Assembly: GCF_003056305.1 (NCBI RefSeq)
Contig: NZ_PYVX01000001.1
Span: 496,001-560,000 of the forward strand
Source of the DNA: Halomonas denitrificans
GTDB lineage: Bacteria > Pseudomonadota > Gammaproteobacteria > Pseudomonadales > Halomonadaceae
Direction of reading: 5' to 3'
DNA: 64,000 nt
A model generated the notes under the pieces. It was given only the letters and a program-made list of their open reading frames with translations. It was not told the DNA's origin and ran no database searches. Positions 1 through 9,163 of the stretch are shown here, in pieces. The position numbers and the translations under genes were made by a program. Numbering within the stretch: position 1 is the first letter of the stretch; every line of letters starts with the position of its first letter.

Positions 1-204
1 GTCGGGCGAGACCCGCGGCTCGCCGCGCAGCGGCGGCATGGCCGCGGGGATCATGTGCACGCGATCGAGCGCCAGCGCCTCGCGAAGCTCCACGGCGCTG
101 CGCAGGTGCCCCAGGTGGACCGGGTCGAAGGTGCCGCCGAGCATCGCCAGGCGTGGCGGGGTCGACACCTCGGCGACGCGAGCCGGCAGCCCCGCCTCGC
201 TCAC
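1..204 (-). CDS. nadD: Nicotinate-nucleotide adenylyltransferase NadD (N-terminal part, runs off window)
   Basis: Transfers AMP from ATP to nicotinate mononucleotide in NAD biosynthesis (cytoplasm). The 68 visible codons contain the nucleotidyltransferase signature [11 protein letters not shown] at about residues 23-33, including the HxGH ATP-binding motif. The start is a GTG that overlaps the TGA of proA (GTGA), a translational-coupling arrangement. The proA-nadD order is common in Halomonas and Pseudomonas. The C-terminal two thirds lie outside the window. The reading frame stays open to base 1. Confidence 0.9.
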   Translation of the reverse strand, partial: MSEAGLPARVAEVSTPPRLAMLGGTFDPVHLGHLRSAVELREALALDRVHMIPAAMPPLRGEPRVSPD

Positions 205-1508
205 TGGCGCACCTGGCCGTCGCCGAGCACCACGTACTTGCGGGTAGTCAGCCCCTCGAGGCCCACCGGGCCCCGGGCGTGCAGGCGGTCGGTGGAGATG
301 CCGATCTCCGCGCCCAGCCCGTACTCGAAGCCGTCGGCGAAGCGGGTGGAGGCGTTGACCATCACCGAGCTGGAGTCGACCTCGGCCAGGAAGCGTCGCG
401 CCAGGGTGTAGTTCTCGGTGACGATGGCATCGGTATGCCGCGAGCTGTAACGCTCGATGTGCGCCATGGCGGCATCGATGCCGTCGACCACGCGGATCGC
501 CAGCACCGGCGCCAGGTACTCGGCCGCCCAGTCCGCCTCGGTGGCCGCGGCGATGTCGCCGAGGACCTGCCGGGTCCGCTCGCAGCCGCGCAGCTCGACG
601 CCATGCTCGGCATAGGCGGCGGCGAGCCGCGGCAGCAGGGCCTCGGCCAGCGGCGCATCGACCAGCAGGGTCTCCATGGTATTGCAGGTGCCGTAGCGCT
701 GGGTCTTGGCGTTGACCGCGATGGCCAGCGCCTTGTCGGTATCCGCGCTGGCGTCGAGGTAGACGTGGCAGACGCCGTCGAGGTGCTTGATCACCGGCAC
801 CCGCGCCTCGCGGGTGATGCGCTCGATCAGCGACTTGCCGCCGCGCGGGATGATCACGTCGACGTACTCGGGCATGCTGATCAGCCGGCCCACGGCGGCG
901 CGATCGGTGGTGGCCACCACCTGCACCGCCGCCTCGGGCAGGCCGGCCCGCTCGAGACCGGCGCGGATGCAGGCGGCGATGGCGGCGTTGGACTCGCGGG
1001 CCTCGGAGCCGCCGCGCAGGATGGCCGCGTTGCCCGACTTCAGGCACAGGCTTGCTGCCTCCAGGGTCACGTTGGGACGCGACTCGTAGATGATGCCGAT
1101 GACGCCCAGGGGAACGCGCATCTGGCCGACCTGGATGCCGCTGGGGCGCGAGCGCAGCCCGTCGATCTCGCCGACCGGGTCCGGCAGCGCGGCCACCTGG
1201 GCGAGCCCCTCGATCATCGCGTCGAGGCGCGACTCGTCCAGCGCCAGGCGGTCGAGCAGGGCCGCATCGAGGCCGCTCTCGCGGCCGCGGGCCAGGTCGC
1301 GGGCGTTGGCCGCCAGCACCTCGCCGCGGGCCTGCTCGAGGGCCTCGCCCATGGCCAGCAGGGCGGCGTTCTTGGCCGCCGTGTCGACCCGGCGCATGCG
1401 GGTCGCCGCCTCGCGGGCGCCCTGCCCGAGGCGCTCCATGTAGGTGTCGACGTCCGCGATCTCTGCGGTGGCGGTCTCGCGATCCGAGCGGGAGGCTTGA
1501 TCTGTCAT
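201..1508 (-). CDS. proA: Gamma-glutamyl phosphate reductase ProA
   Basis: NADPH-dependent reduction of gamma-glutamyl phosphate to glutamate-5-semialdehyde, second step of proline synthesis. 435 aa, close to the family's usual 415-420 plus a short N-terminal extension. The catalytic cysteine is in GTCNTMET at residue 275, and the YESRPNVT and PRGGKSLI motifs are present. It is the first gene of a minus-strand unit that continues into nadD with overlapping stop and start codons. In a halophile proline is also a compatible solute, but nothing in this sequence shows osmotic control. Confidence 0.95.
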   Translation of the reverse strand: MTDQASRSDRETATAEIADVDTYMERLGQGAREAATRMRRVDTAAKNAALLAMGEALEQARGEVLAANARDLARGRESGLDAALLDRLALDESRLDAMIEGLAQVAALPDPVGEIDGLRSRPSGIQVGQMRVPLGVIGIIYESRPNVTLEAASLCLKSGNAAILRGGSEARESNAAIAACIRAGLERAGLPEAAVQVVATTDRAAVGRLISMPEYVDVIIPRGGKSLIERITREARVPVIKHLDGVCHVYLDASADTDKALAIAVNAKTQRYGTCNTMETLLVDAPLAEALLPRLAAAYAEHGVELRGCERTRQVLGDIAAATEADWAAEYLAPVLAIRVVDGIDAAMAHIERYSSRHTDAIVTENYTLARRFLAEVDSSSVMVNASTRFADGFEYGLGAEIGISTDRLHARGPVGLEGLTTRKYVVLGDGQVRQ

Positions 1509-1541
1509 GCCGATGCGTCTCTCCTGGGGGGCGGCACCGCC

Positions 1542-1569
1542 GCGACAAGGGCAGGGCCGGGGTTATACT
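1542..1569 (+). promoter_or_regulatory. Candidate sigma70 promoter for the membrane-protein pair
   Basis: GCGACA at 1542-1547 (weak -35) lies 16 nt before TATACT at 1564-1569 (good -10), about 38 nt upstream of the ATG at 1607. The 98-nt gap it sits in also separates the divergent proA gene. The assignment is by consensus match only. Confidence 0.4.
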
Positions 1570-1606
1570 GTGCCGAAAACCGGGAAGGGAATCATACTAA
1601 TCCACC

Positions 1607-2476
1607 ATGCAGACCAAGTACAAAAGCGTCCTGCTGCGCGGCAACCTGCTGATCGCGGCGGTGCTGATGGCGCTGCTGGCCGCCTACACGCCGACCCTGA
1701 CCGACACCCTGCTGATCTGGCTGGCCGCGGCCTGGCTCGCCATCACCGCCCTGCTGCTGACCTTCGACCACCGCCGCCCCGCCACCCTGCCCTGGCAGCT
1801 GCTGCCGAGCCTGCTGCTGGCGGCGCTGCTGTGGGGCGAGCCCGGCCGCCACGTCACCTGGCTGTGGGCCTGGGCCATGCTGCTGATGCTGCCCCAGCCC
1901 CGCTGGGTGCTGATGCTGGGCAGCCTGCTGGCGCTCGCCACCTGGTGGCCGCTCAGGGACCTGCTGGGCCTCGAGCAGTGGGTGCTGAGCGGCCTGCTGC
2001 TCGCGGCCCTGATGCTGCTCGGCCTGTCCCGGGCGCTGGACCTGCGAGCCCGACGCCAGAGCGCCCTGCGCCGCGCCCGCCTGGTGCCGGGCCTGCCGCT
2101 GTGGCCCGGCGAGCGGCTGCCCGACGACCTGATCCTGGAGCGCAAGCGCAGCCAGCGCGAGGGCGTGCACGCCGAGCTGCTGCTGCTTCACGCGCCGCGC
2201 CACCGCTGCTGGCGGCTGGCCCAGCGCCTGTGTTGGCTGACCCACGGCTTCGAGCACTGCTACCGGCTCGATGCCACGACGCTGGCGGCGCTGCTGACCA
2301 GCCGCGACCCTGACCAGGCCGCCGAGCGTCGCGCGCTGCTGTGGCGCTCCCTGGAGGCCCGCGGGCCGGGCCGGGCCGTCCCCCTGCGCGCCCTCGCGTC
2401 GCTGGAGGAGGAACGCCGAGCCCTGGCCCACCAGCCGCCGGGCCTCGCGGTGATCGGGGAGACGCCCGATGCATGA
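1607..2476 (+). CDS. Polytopic membrane protein with a cytoplasmic, possibly degenerate GGDEF-like tail
   Basis: 289 aa. Residues about 10-155 form five or six hydrophobic Leu/Ala/Trp-rich segments, followed by a basic stretch and a soluble C-terminal region of about 120 residues. That tail (LLLLHAPRHRCW, then YRLD) follows the rhythm of a GGDEF-type fold but shows no GGDEF signature, so cyclase activity is not expected. It overlaps the next gene by 8 nt, and that gene has the same plan, so the two are probably an ancient duplication acting together. I do not recognise a named family. A role as a membrane sensor is inference. Confidence 0.65.
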   Translation: MQTKYKSVLLRGNLLIAAVLMALLAAYTPTLTDTLLIWLAAAWLAITALLLTFDHRRPATLPWQLLPSLLLAALLWGEPGRHVTWLWAWAMLLMLPQPRWVLMLGSLLALATWWPLRDLLGLEQWVLSGLLLAALMLLGLSRALDLRARRQSALRRARLVPGLPLWPGERLPDDLILERKRSQREGVHAELLLLHAPRHRCWRLAQRLCWLTHGFEHCYRLDATTLAALLTSRDPDQAAERRALLWRSLEARGPGRAVPLRALASLEEERRALAHQPPGLAVIGETPDA

Positions 2477-3404
2477 GCACTACCGCCACTCCTCGCGCCT
2501 GTTTGCCCTGTGGCATGCCGGCGGCGCGCTGCTGCTGCTGGGCATGGCCCTGTGGCTCTACCTGATGGGCGAATACCAGCGCATCCCCCTGCCCGCCGCC
2601 CTCTCGCTGCTGATGGTGGTCGCCACCCTGCTCAGTGCGACCCGCGAGGAGCACTCGCGGCTGGCCGCCTACCTGGCCCTGATCTGCGGCTACCTGCTGA
2701 TCGCCGTCGAGCTGCCCCGCCAGTCCGGCCTGCCGGCGCTGTGGGTGGGCCTGCCGCCGGTGCTGACCCTGCTGCTGCTGCCATTGGCCCCGGCCATGCT
2801 GCTCAACCTGGCGCTGACGCCGGTGTGGCTGGCGCTGCTCGGCAACGGTCAGCTCGATGGGCAGATGCTGCTGGGCTACCTGAGCCTGGTGGCCGTGGCG
2901 GCGCTGGTGCCCTGGGAGCAGGCCCGCCAGCACGCCCTGCTCAGGGCCACCGATCCCCGCGACGCCGAGTGCGCGGCCACCGGCCGCGAGACCCTGCACG
3001 AGCTGCTGGAAAGCGAGGTCGAGCGCGCCGCGCTGCTCGGCCAGCCGCTGGGGGTGCTGCTGATGCACCTGCCCCAGCTGGACATGGCCGGCGAACAGTT
3101 TGGCCAGGGCGCGCGACAGGCGCTGCTGGACACCCTCTGCCAGGCGGTCTCCAGCCGCAGCCGCGATCACGACATCCTGGGCCGGGAGGGCCCGGCGGAC
3201 TTCTGGCTGGTGATGCCGGACACCAGCGAGAGCGGCGCCCTGCTGGTCCAGCACCGCCTCCAGCAGGCGCTCGAGCAGATCACCCTGATGGACACCGGCC
3301 CGATGGAGCTGCGGCTGCGCCTGTGCCGGCCGCGGGCCGGCGAAGCCTGGCCGCACTTCGAGCAGCGCCTGGAGGCCAGCAGCCAGTCGCTGGCCGCCGG
3401 CTGA
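2469..3404 (+). CDS. Membrane protein with a degenerate GGDEF domain
   Basis: 311 aa. Five or six membrane segments fill residues about 12-160. The C-terminal 150 residues resemble a diguanylate cyclase: the stretch around RDHDILGREGPADFWLVMPD aligns with the usual R-x-GGEEF-x-x-x-x-P-x-T block, but the catalytic GG(D/E)EF is replaced by GPADF. Cyclic-di-GMP synthesis is therefore unlikely; a binding or dimerisation role is possible. It overlaps the previous gene, which has the same architecture. The next gene (DedA-PAP2) starts 32 nt after its stop, so the three may be one transcript. Confidence 0.65.
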   Translation: MHEHYRHSSRLFALWHAGGALLLLGMALWLYLMGEYQRIPLPAALSLLMVVATLLSATREEHSRLAAYLALICGYLLIAVELPRQSGLPALWVGLPPVLTLLLLPLAPAMLLNLALTPVWLALLGNGQLDGQMLLGYLSLVAVAALVPWEQARQHALLRATDPRDAECAATGRETLHELLESEVERAALLGQPLGVLLMHLPQLDMAGEQFGQGARQALLDTLCQAVSSRSRDHDILGREGPADFWLVMPDTSESGALLVQHRLQQALEQITLMDTGPMELRLRLCRPRAGEAWPHFEQRLEASSQSLAAG

Positions 3405-3436
3405 GCGGCCGCCGCGCCACGACAACGGAGCGTCAC

Positions 3437-4840
3437 GTGAACCTCGCCGACACCCTCTTCCAGCTGGCACCCTCCCCGGGGCTGCTGCTGCTGATCATCG
3501 CCGCCATCGCCCTGGTGGAGTCCCTCGCCCTGGTGGGGCTGCTGGTCCCCGGCGTGGTGCTGATGACGGCCGCCGCGTCCCTGGCCGGCCACCAGGAGCT
3601 CGCTGTGATCACGGCCATCTTCGCCGCCTTCGTGGGCGCCGTGATCGGCGACGGCCTGAGCTTCCTGCTGGGCTATCACCAGCGCGAGCGGGTCACCGCC
3701 CAGTGGCCGCTGTCGCGCCACCCGGAGTGGCTGGCCCGAGGCGCACGCTTCTTCCAGCGACACGGCTCGCTCTCGGTCCTGCTGGGCCGCTTCGTGGGGC
3801 CGGTGAGGCCGGTGGTACCGCTGATCGCTGGCATGCTGCGCATGTCGCCCCGCGCCTTCCTGTGGGCCAACCTGATCTCGGCGGCGCTGTGGGCGCCGGC
3901 CTACGTGCTGCCGGGCTACGTGCTGGGGCGCACCTGGCAGCGGCTGGTGGCGCTGCCCGAGGGGCTGGAGGCGTGGCTGGTCGGCCTGGGCGTGCTGGTG
4001 GTGGTGCTGGCGGTGATCTTCTCCTGGGTGCGCCACCTGGTGACCCGCGAGGGCCCGGCCTATCGCGGGCTGATCGGCTGGGCGCGGCGCAGCGCCTTCG
4101 GCCGGCGGCTCTGGCGGTGGCTCTCGCCGCCCCACGACGTCGAGCCGCCCCTCGCCTCCTGGCTGCTGCTGATCCTCTCGCTGACCGCCCTCTCCGCCTG
4201 GACGCTGGTGGTCCTCCATCACGATGCGCCGCTGGCCATGGACACCCGCCTGGAGGCGCTGATGCGGGGCCTCGCACTGCCCGGCCTCGACGCCATCGGC
4301 CAGGCGCTGGACCGGGCCGGCGACCTGGTCGGCGTGCTGGCGCTGGTGCTGCCCTGGGGCCTCTGGCTCGTCTGGCGGCGCCACTGGGCGGCCTTCTGGC
4401 ACCTCGCTGGCGGCCTTCTGGGCATCGCGCTGCTCAACACCCTGGGCAAGGCGGCGATCGGCCGCATCCGCCCCATGACGCCGGAGCACCTCGCCGACTC
4501 CTTCTCCTACCCCAGCGGCCACACCTCCACCGCGGTGGTGCTGTTCGGCATGGCCGCGGCCTTCGTCAGCCGCGAGCTGCCGCCCGGGCGACGCTACCTG
4601 GCCTACTGGGCCGCGATCGCCGCCATCCTGCCCATGGCGCTGTCGCGCCTGGTGGTCGGGGTGCACTGGCTGAGCGACCTGATCGGCGGCGCCCTGCTCG
4701 GCCTGGTGGTCTGCGCCCTGGTGCAGCTCGCCTGGCAGCGCCAGCCGCGGGCGACGCTGCGCCCCTGCCCCTGGCAGCTGCTGGGGATCGCCTCGCTGGC
4801 GCTGGTCGCCGCGCGGATCGCCTGGCTGCCGCCGTTCTAG
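3437..4840 (+). CDS. DedA-family / PAP2 phosphatase fusion membrane protein
   Basis: 467 aa from a GTG start preceded by ACGGAGCGTCAC. Residues 1-200 are a DedA (VTT) domain with the GRFVGPVRP motif at 117-125; such proteins are linked to undecaprenyl-phosphate or phospholipid recycling. Residues about 240-465 are a PAP2 phosphatase with all three motifs: KAAIGRIRP (338-346), PSGH (359-362) and SR...H...D (403-414). Catalytic residues are intact, so it probably dephosphorylates a lipid pyrophosphate such as undecaprenyl-PP or phosphatidylglycerophosphate. Fusing carrier flipping to dephosphorylation makes functional sense, but the substrate is inference. An upstream in-frame extension overlaps the preceding gene and looks non-coding. 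Confidence 0.88.
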   Translation: MNLADTLFQLAPSPGLLLLIIAAIALVESLALVGLLVPGVVLMTAAASLAGHQELAVITAIFAAFVGAVIGDGLSFLLGYHQRERVTAQWPLSRHPEWLARGARFFQRHGSLSVLLGRFVGPVRPVVPLIAGMLRMSPRAFLWANLISAALWAPAYVLPGYVLGRTWQRLVALPEGLEAWLVGLGVLVVVLAVIFSWVRHLVTREGPAYRGLIGWARRSAFGRRLWRWLSPPHDVEPPLASWLLLILSLTALSAWTLVVLHHDAPLAMDTRLEALMRGLALPGLDAIGQALDRAGDLVGVLALVLPWGLWLVWRRHWAAFWHLAGGLLGIALLNTLGKAAIGRIRPMTPEHLADSFSYPSGHTSTAVVLFGMAAAFVSRELPPGRRYLAYWAAIAAILPMALSRLVVGVHWLSDLIGGALLGLVVCALVQLAWQRQPRATLRPCPWQLLGIASLALVAARIAWLPPF

Positions 4841-4847
4841 CCCCGGC

Positions 4848-5471
4848 TCAGCCCAGCGCCAGCCACAGGCCCACGCCGACCATCAGCGTGCCGGCGGCGC
4901 GGTTGAGCAGGCGCACGCTGTCGCGCCGGCCGAGCAGCCGCCGCAGGGTCTGGCCGCCCGTGGCATAGAGCAGCAGGCAGAGGAACTCGATGACGAGGAT
5001 CACCGCGATCAGCGCCGCGAGCTGGGGCGCCAGCGGCCGCGCGGCGTCCAGGAAGGGCGGCAGCAGGGCCACGAAGAAGGCCCACCCCTTGGGGTTGGCC
5101 ACCGCCGTGACCAGCCCCTGCAGGGCCAGCTGACCGCGGGCGGCGGGCGGGCCCGCCTCGAGGGTCTCGGGAATGGCCATGCCGCCGCGGGAGCGCCACA
5201 TCATCACGCCCAGGTAGCCCAGGTAGACGCCGCCCAGCCACTTGAAGACCGCGAAGAGTTCGGGCTGGCGCAGCATCAGCGCGGCCACGCCGGCCCCGGC
5301 GGCGAAGGCCACCAGCCCCACGCCCGCGAGCTCGCCGAGCATCATCCACAGCGTGCGCCGCACCCCCTGGGTCATGCCCAGCACCATGGCGAGCGTCATG
5401 CACATGCCCGGCGTCAGCGAGACCAGCAGGAAGGTCGGCACGAACACCGAGAGGACGGAGAGCGGAATCAT
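4848..5471 (-). CDS. LysE/RhtB-family amino acid exporter
   Basis: 207 aa with six predicted membrane segments and the family start FxxxxLTPGxCM (LVSLTPGMCMTLA). LysE/RhtB proteins export amino acids or their analogues such as homoserine, threonine or lysine through the inner membrane. The start at MIPLSVLSV is preferred over one 21 codons upstream because that extension is not hydrophobic and does not look like protein. The gene lies convergent to the DedA-PAP2 fusion with only 7 nt between stops, and downstream of ubiX. The substrate cannot be told from sequence. Confidence 0.85.
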   Translation of the reverse strand: MIPLSVLSVFVPTFLLVSLTPGMCMTLAMVLGMTQGVRRTLWMMLGELAGVGLVAFAAGAGVAALMLRQPELFAVFKWLGGVYLGYLGVMMWRSRGGMAIPETLEAGPPAARGQLALQGLVTAVANPKGWAFFVALLPPFLDAARPLAPQLAALIAVILVIEFLCLLLYATGGQTLRRLLGRRDSVRLLNRAAGTLMVGVGLWLALG

Positions 5472-5561
5472 ATGGGGAAGACATCCTTGTGGCCGCGACC
5501 CGCCCAATATGGCGGATCGGCATGACGCCGGCATGCAGGGCGCTCCGTGGCCCGGGCCGGC

Positions 5562-6221
5562 CTACTCGCCCCAGCGGGGCATCAGGCGGTGCTCGATGCC
5601 GAGCTGGTTGAGGATGCGCGCGACGATGAAGTCGACGAGGTCCTCGAGGCGCTTCGGCTGGTGGTAGAAGCCCGGCGCGGCGGGCAGGATCACCGCGCCC
5701 ATGCGGGTCAGCGAGAGCATGTGCTCCAGGTGGATCGCCGAGAAGGGCGTCTCGCGGGGCACCAGGATCAGCCGGCGCCGCTCCTTCAGGGCGACGTCGG
5801 CGGCGCGCTCGATGAGGTTGTTGCTGGCGCCGGTGGCCACCGCCGAGAGGGTGCCGGTGGAGCAGGGGCAGATCACCATGGCCGAGGGCGCCCCCGAGCC
5901 CGAGGCCACCGGAGCCATCCAGTCCTCGCGGCCGAAGCAGCGGATCTGACCGGGCACCGCGCCGGTACGCGCGGTCAGCGCCTCGGCGAGCCGCTCCGGG
6001 CGCGCCGGCAGCTCCTCGTCGGTCTCGGTGGCGATCACCAGGTGGGCGGCCTTGGAGATCATCACCCAGACCCGGTGCTCGGCCGCGACCAGCGCCTCGA
6101 TCAGTCGCAGTCCGTACTGGGCACCGGAGGCCCCGGTCAGGGCCACCGTGACGGGCTCGCGCAGCGTGCTCGCCCCTCTGGGCTCGATCGGCTCACTCGG
6201 CTTACTCGGCTTACTCGGCAT
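5562..6221 (-). CDS. ubiX: Flavin prenyltransferase UbiX
   Basis: Makes prenylated FMN from FMN and dimethylallyl phosphate, the cofactor of the UbiD decarboxylase in ubiquinone synthesis. 219 aa. The FMN-binding segment ALTGASGAQYGLRL is at about residues 27-40, followed by the CPCSTGTLS segment and the conserved C-terminal LVPRETPFS...HLEHM. The N-terminal 20 residues (repeats of KPS) are extra and probably disordered. Its start overlaps the end of mpl by 11 nt, so the two are co-translated. Confidence 0.95.
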   Translation of the reverse strand: MPSKPSKPSEPIEPRGASTLREPVTVALTGASGAQYGLRLIEALVAAEHRVWVMISKAAHLVIATETDEELPARPERLAEALTARTGAVPGQIRCFGREDWMAPVASGSGAPSAMVICPCSTGTLSAVATGASNNLIERAADVALKERRRLILVPRETPFSAIHLEHMLSLTRMGAVILPAAPGFYHQPKRLEDLVDFIVARILNQLGIEHRLMPRWGE

Positions 6222-7605
6222 GGGCGACCTCCAGCGCGGCCAGCAGCTTGTCGTGGATGCCGCCGAAGCCGCCGTTGGACATCACCACGATGCGGTCCAG
6301 CGGCCGCGCCTCGGCGACCAGCGCGGCGACCAGGGCGTCGAGGTCCTCGTAGAGCCGGGCCGGCACCGGGCTCGCCTCGAGCACCGGGGCCAGCGACCAG
6401 TCGAGCCCCGGCGGCTGGAACCAGAAAGTGGCATCGGCGGCGGCCACGCTCGCCGCCAGGCGGTCGCGCAAGGTGCCGAGTCGCATGGTGTTGGAGCGCG
6501 GCTCGATCACCGCCAAGAGCCGGCCGCGCGGCGTGGCGGCGCGCAGGCCCTCCAGGGTGGCGGCGATCGCCGTGGGGTGGTGGGCGAAATCGTCGATCAC
6601 CGCGATGCCGGCGACCTCGCCGCGCAGCTCCTGGCGGCGCCGTGGGGTGGCGAAGCGCGACAGCGCGGCGGCGCCGCGGGCCAGGTCGACCCCACAGGCG
6701 TGGGCGGCGGCCAGCGCGGCCAGGGCGTTGCGGGCGTTGTAGGCGCCGGTCAGCGACCAGTCGACCACCGCATCCTCGTTCACCTCCTCTGCCCCGTCGC
6801 GGGCCTCGTGGACCACCCGGAAACGCGAGGCGTCCTCGCGCTCGAGTTCCAGCCGCCAGGGGCTCGACGCGGCCTCCCCGAAACGCGCCACCGGCGTCCA
6901 GGCGCCCTGCTCGAGCACCCGATCCAGCGCCGGCTCGCCGTCGGCCACCAGCAGCCGGCCGCGACCCGGCACGGTGCGCACCAGGTGGTGGAACTGCCGT
7001 TCGATGGCGGCCAGGTCGGGGAAGATATCGGCGTGGTCGAACTCCAGGTTGCCGAGGATGGCGATCTGTGGGCGGTAGTGGACGAACTTGGAGCGCTTGT
7101 CGAAGAAGGCCGTGTCGTACTCGTCGGCCTCGACCACGAAGGGCGCCCCCTCGGCGCCGAGGCGCGCCGAGACGCCGAAGTTGCGCGGCACCCCGCCGAT
7201 CAGAAAGCCCGGCGCCTGGCCGGCGGACTCCAGCAGCCAGGCCAGCAGGCTCGCCGTGGTGGTCTTGCCGTGGGTGCCGGCCACGGCGATCACGCGCCGC
7301 CCCGGCAGCACCCGCTCGGCCAGCCACTCGGGGCCGGAGACGTAGGGCAGGCCGAGGTCGAGCACCGCCTCGACCTCGGGGTTGCCCCGCGACAGGGCAT
7401 TGCCGATCACCACCCGGTCGGGGCGCGGCGATAGGTTGTCGGCCGAGTAGCCGTCGCACAGGACGATGCCGGCCTCCTCCAGCTGGGTGCTCATGGGCGG
7501 ATAGACGTTGGCATCCGAACCGCTGACGGTGAGGCCCATCTCGCGGGCGAGCAGCGCCAGGCTGCCCATGAAGGTGCCGCAGATGCCGAGGATGTGAAGG
7601 TGCAT
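6211..7605 (-). CDS. mpl: UDP-N-acetylmuramate:L-Ala-gamma-D-Glu-meso-DAP ligase Mpl
   Basis: Recycling enzyme that joins the murein tripeptide recovered from old peptidoglycan to UDP-MurNAc. 464 aa, usual length (about 450-460). It has the Mur-ligase N-terminal HILGICGTFMG nucleotide motif, the ATP loop GTHGKTTT at 110-117, the central NLEFDHADIF and VVEADEYDTAFF segments, and a C-terminal domain with DDFAHHPTA. Its stop overlaps the ubiX start. It is divergent from the phosphofructokinase gene across about 200 nt. Confidence 0.95.
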   Translation of the reverse strand: MHLHILGICGTFMGSLALLAREMGLTVSGSDANVYPPMSTQLEEAGIVLCDGYSADNLSPRPDRVVIGNALSRGNPEVEAVLDLGLPYVSGPEWLAERVLPGRRVIAVAGTHGKTTTASLLAWLLESAGQAPGFLIGGVPRNFGVSARLGAEGAPFVVEADEYDTAFFDKRSKFVHYRPQIAILGNLEFDHADIFPDLAAIERQFHHLVRTVPGRGRLLVADGEPALDRVLEQGAWTPVARFGEAASSPWRLELEREDASRFRVVHEARDGAEEVNEDAVVDWSLTGAYNARNALAALAAAHACGVDLARGAAALSRFATPRRRQELRGEVAGIAVIDDFAHHPTAIAATLEGLRAATPRGRLLAVIEPRSNTMRLGTLRDRLAASVAAADATFWFQPPGLDWSLAPVLEASPVPARLYEDLDALVAALVAEARPLDRIVVMSNGGFGGIHDKLLAALEVAHAE

Positions 7606-7812
7606 GCAGTCTCCGGGAACTCAGGGTGCCGCCGGCCGCGGCGCGATCTGCGCGAGCCTAGCATGCCGCCGTCGGGCCGCTCCAGCGGCCACCGTCGCCC
7701 GGGAGGCCCAAGGCGAGTTGGGCCCGAGCGGCACGCAGATGCAGCTCCTGCCACTTTCGGCTAGACTTTGCGGCTTTCGCCATCCCCGACGCATCAGGAA
7801 CAGGTAAGCTCC

Positions 7813-9072
7813 ATGGCCCAGCATAACGCCTTCTACGCCCAGTCCGGCGGCGTCACCGCCGTGATCAACGCCAGCGCCTGCGGCGTGATCGAAGCCTGCC
7901 GCCGCCATCCGGACCAAATCGGCAAGGTCTATGCCGGCCACAACGGCATCATCGGCGCCCTCACCGAAGACCTGATCGACGTCAGCCAGGAGAGCGACGA
8001 GGCCATCGCGGCGCTGCGCCACACGCCGGGCGGCGCCTTCGGCTCCTGCCGCTACAAGCTCAAGGACATCGAGACGCACCGCGCCCAGTACGAGCGGCTG
8101 ATCGAGGTCTTCAAGGCGCACGACATCCGCTACTTCTTCTACAACGGCGGCGGCGACAGCGCTGACACCTGCCTGAAGGTGTCCCAGCTCTCCGAGAAGC
8201 TCGGCTACCCGCTCACCGCCATCCACGTGCCCAAGACCGTGGACAACGACCTGCCCATCACCGACAACTCGCCGGGCTTCGGCAGCGTGGCCAAGTACAT
8301 CGCCACCTCGACGCTGGAGGCCTCGCTGGACATCGCCTCGATGTGCGCCACCTCCACCAAGGTGTTCGTGCTGGAGGTGATGGGCCGTCACGCCGGCTGG
8401 ATCGCCGCCGCCGGGGCCCTCGCCGGCGAGGGCGAGGGCGAGCCGCCCCACCTGGTGATCTTCCCCGAGGTCGCCTTCGATCGCGCCGCGGTCATGGCCC
8501 GGGTCGACGCCTGCGTCAAGGAGTACGGCTACTGCGTGATCGTGGTCTCCGAGGGCGCGCGCTACGAGGACGGCACCTTCCTCGCCGACTCCGGCAACAC
8601 CGACGCCTTCGGCCACCGCCAGCTGGGCGGGGTGGCACCGACGCTGGCCGGCATGGTCAAGCAGGACCTGGGCTACAAGTACCACTGGGCGGTGGCCGAC
8701 TACCTGCAGCGCGCCGCGCGCCACCTCGCCTCCAAGACCGACGTCGACCAGGCCTACGCGGTGGGTGACAAGGCGGTGGAGCTGGCCGTCGCGGGCCAGA
8801 ACTCCATGATGCCGGCGATCAAGCGGGTCAGCGACGCGCCCTACGAGTGGCGCATCGAGGCCGCCCCGCTGGCCGAGGTGGCCAACCGCGAGAAGTTCAT
8901 GCCCGGAGAGTTCATTCGCGAGGACGGCTTCGGCATCACCGACGCCTGCCGCCGGTACCTTTCCCCGCTGATCCAGGGCGAGGACTTCCCGCCCTTCGAG
9001 AACGGCCTGCCCAAGGTGGCGCGCCTGAAGCTGGCCAAGGTCGAGCGCAAGCTGCCGGAATTCACGATCTAG
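7813..9072 (+). CDS. 6-phosphofructokinase, probably pyrophosphate-dependent
   Basis: Phosphorylates fructose 6-phosphate in glycolysis. 419 aa from the ATG at 7813; 15 further in-frame codons upstream have no supporting ribosome site. The phosphoryl-donor loop reads GGGDS (112-116): the position that is Gly in ATP enzymes (GGDGS) is Asp here, and the catalytic segment is PKTVDND (140-146) with Lys, as in PPi enzymes. MGRHAGW (190-196) is the sugar-phosphate site. These features point to pyrophosphate as donor, but the first Asp of the usual GGDD is Gly. Two genes away lies inorganic pyrophosphatase, its natural competitor for PPi. Confidence 0.9.
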   Translation: MAQHNAFYAQSGGVTAVINASACGVIEACRRHPDQIGKVYAGHNGIIGALTEDLIDVSQESDEAIAALRHTPGGAFGSCRYKLKDIETHRAQYERLIEVFKAHDIRYFFYNGGGDSADTCLKVSQLSEKLGYPLTAIHVPKTVDNDLPITDNSPGFGSVAKYIATSTLEASLDIASMCATSTKVFVLEVMGRHAGWIAAAGALAGEGEGEPPHLVIFPEVAFDRAAVMARVDACVKEYGYCVIVVSEGARYEDGTFLADSGNTDAFGHRQLGGVAPTLAGMVKQDLGYKYHWAVADYLQRAARHLASKTDVDQAYAVGDKAVELAVAGQNSMMPAIKRVSDAPYEWRIEAAPLAEVANREKFMPGEFIREDGFGITDACRRYLSPLIQGEDFPPFENGLPKVARLKLAKVERKLPEFTI

Positions 9073-9099
9073 GCGCATCGCGCGAGGCGCCCTGCGAAA

Positions 9100-9132
9100 A
9101 ACGCCCCCGGGACAGGCCATCCCGGGGGCGTT
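9100..9132. terminator. Bidirectional terminator between phosphofructokinase and the kinase/phosphatase gene
   Basis: A 13-bp perfect stem (9100-9112 with 9120-9132) and 7-nt loop follow the plus-strand stop at 9072. Read on the minus strand the stem is followed by five T, so it mainly ends the minus-strand transcript whose stop is at 9164. Confidence 0.75.
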
Positions 9133-9163
9133 ATCGTGTCGGGCCAGGCGACGGCTCGCCGGG

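Noticed and set aside
153-1652. 500-codon plus-strand open frame antisense to proA
   Set aside because: proA has full motifs on the other strand; the shadow shows no domain and no ribosome site.
2510-3436. Long N-terminal extension of the DedA-PAP2 protein
   Set aside because: It overlaps the preceding gene in another frame, is Arg/Ala/Gly-rich and precedes a good GTG start with DedA-like sequence.
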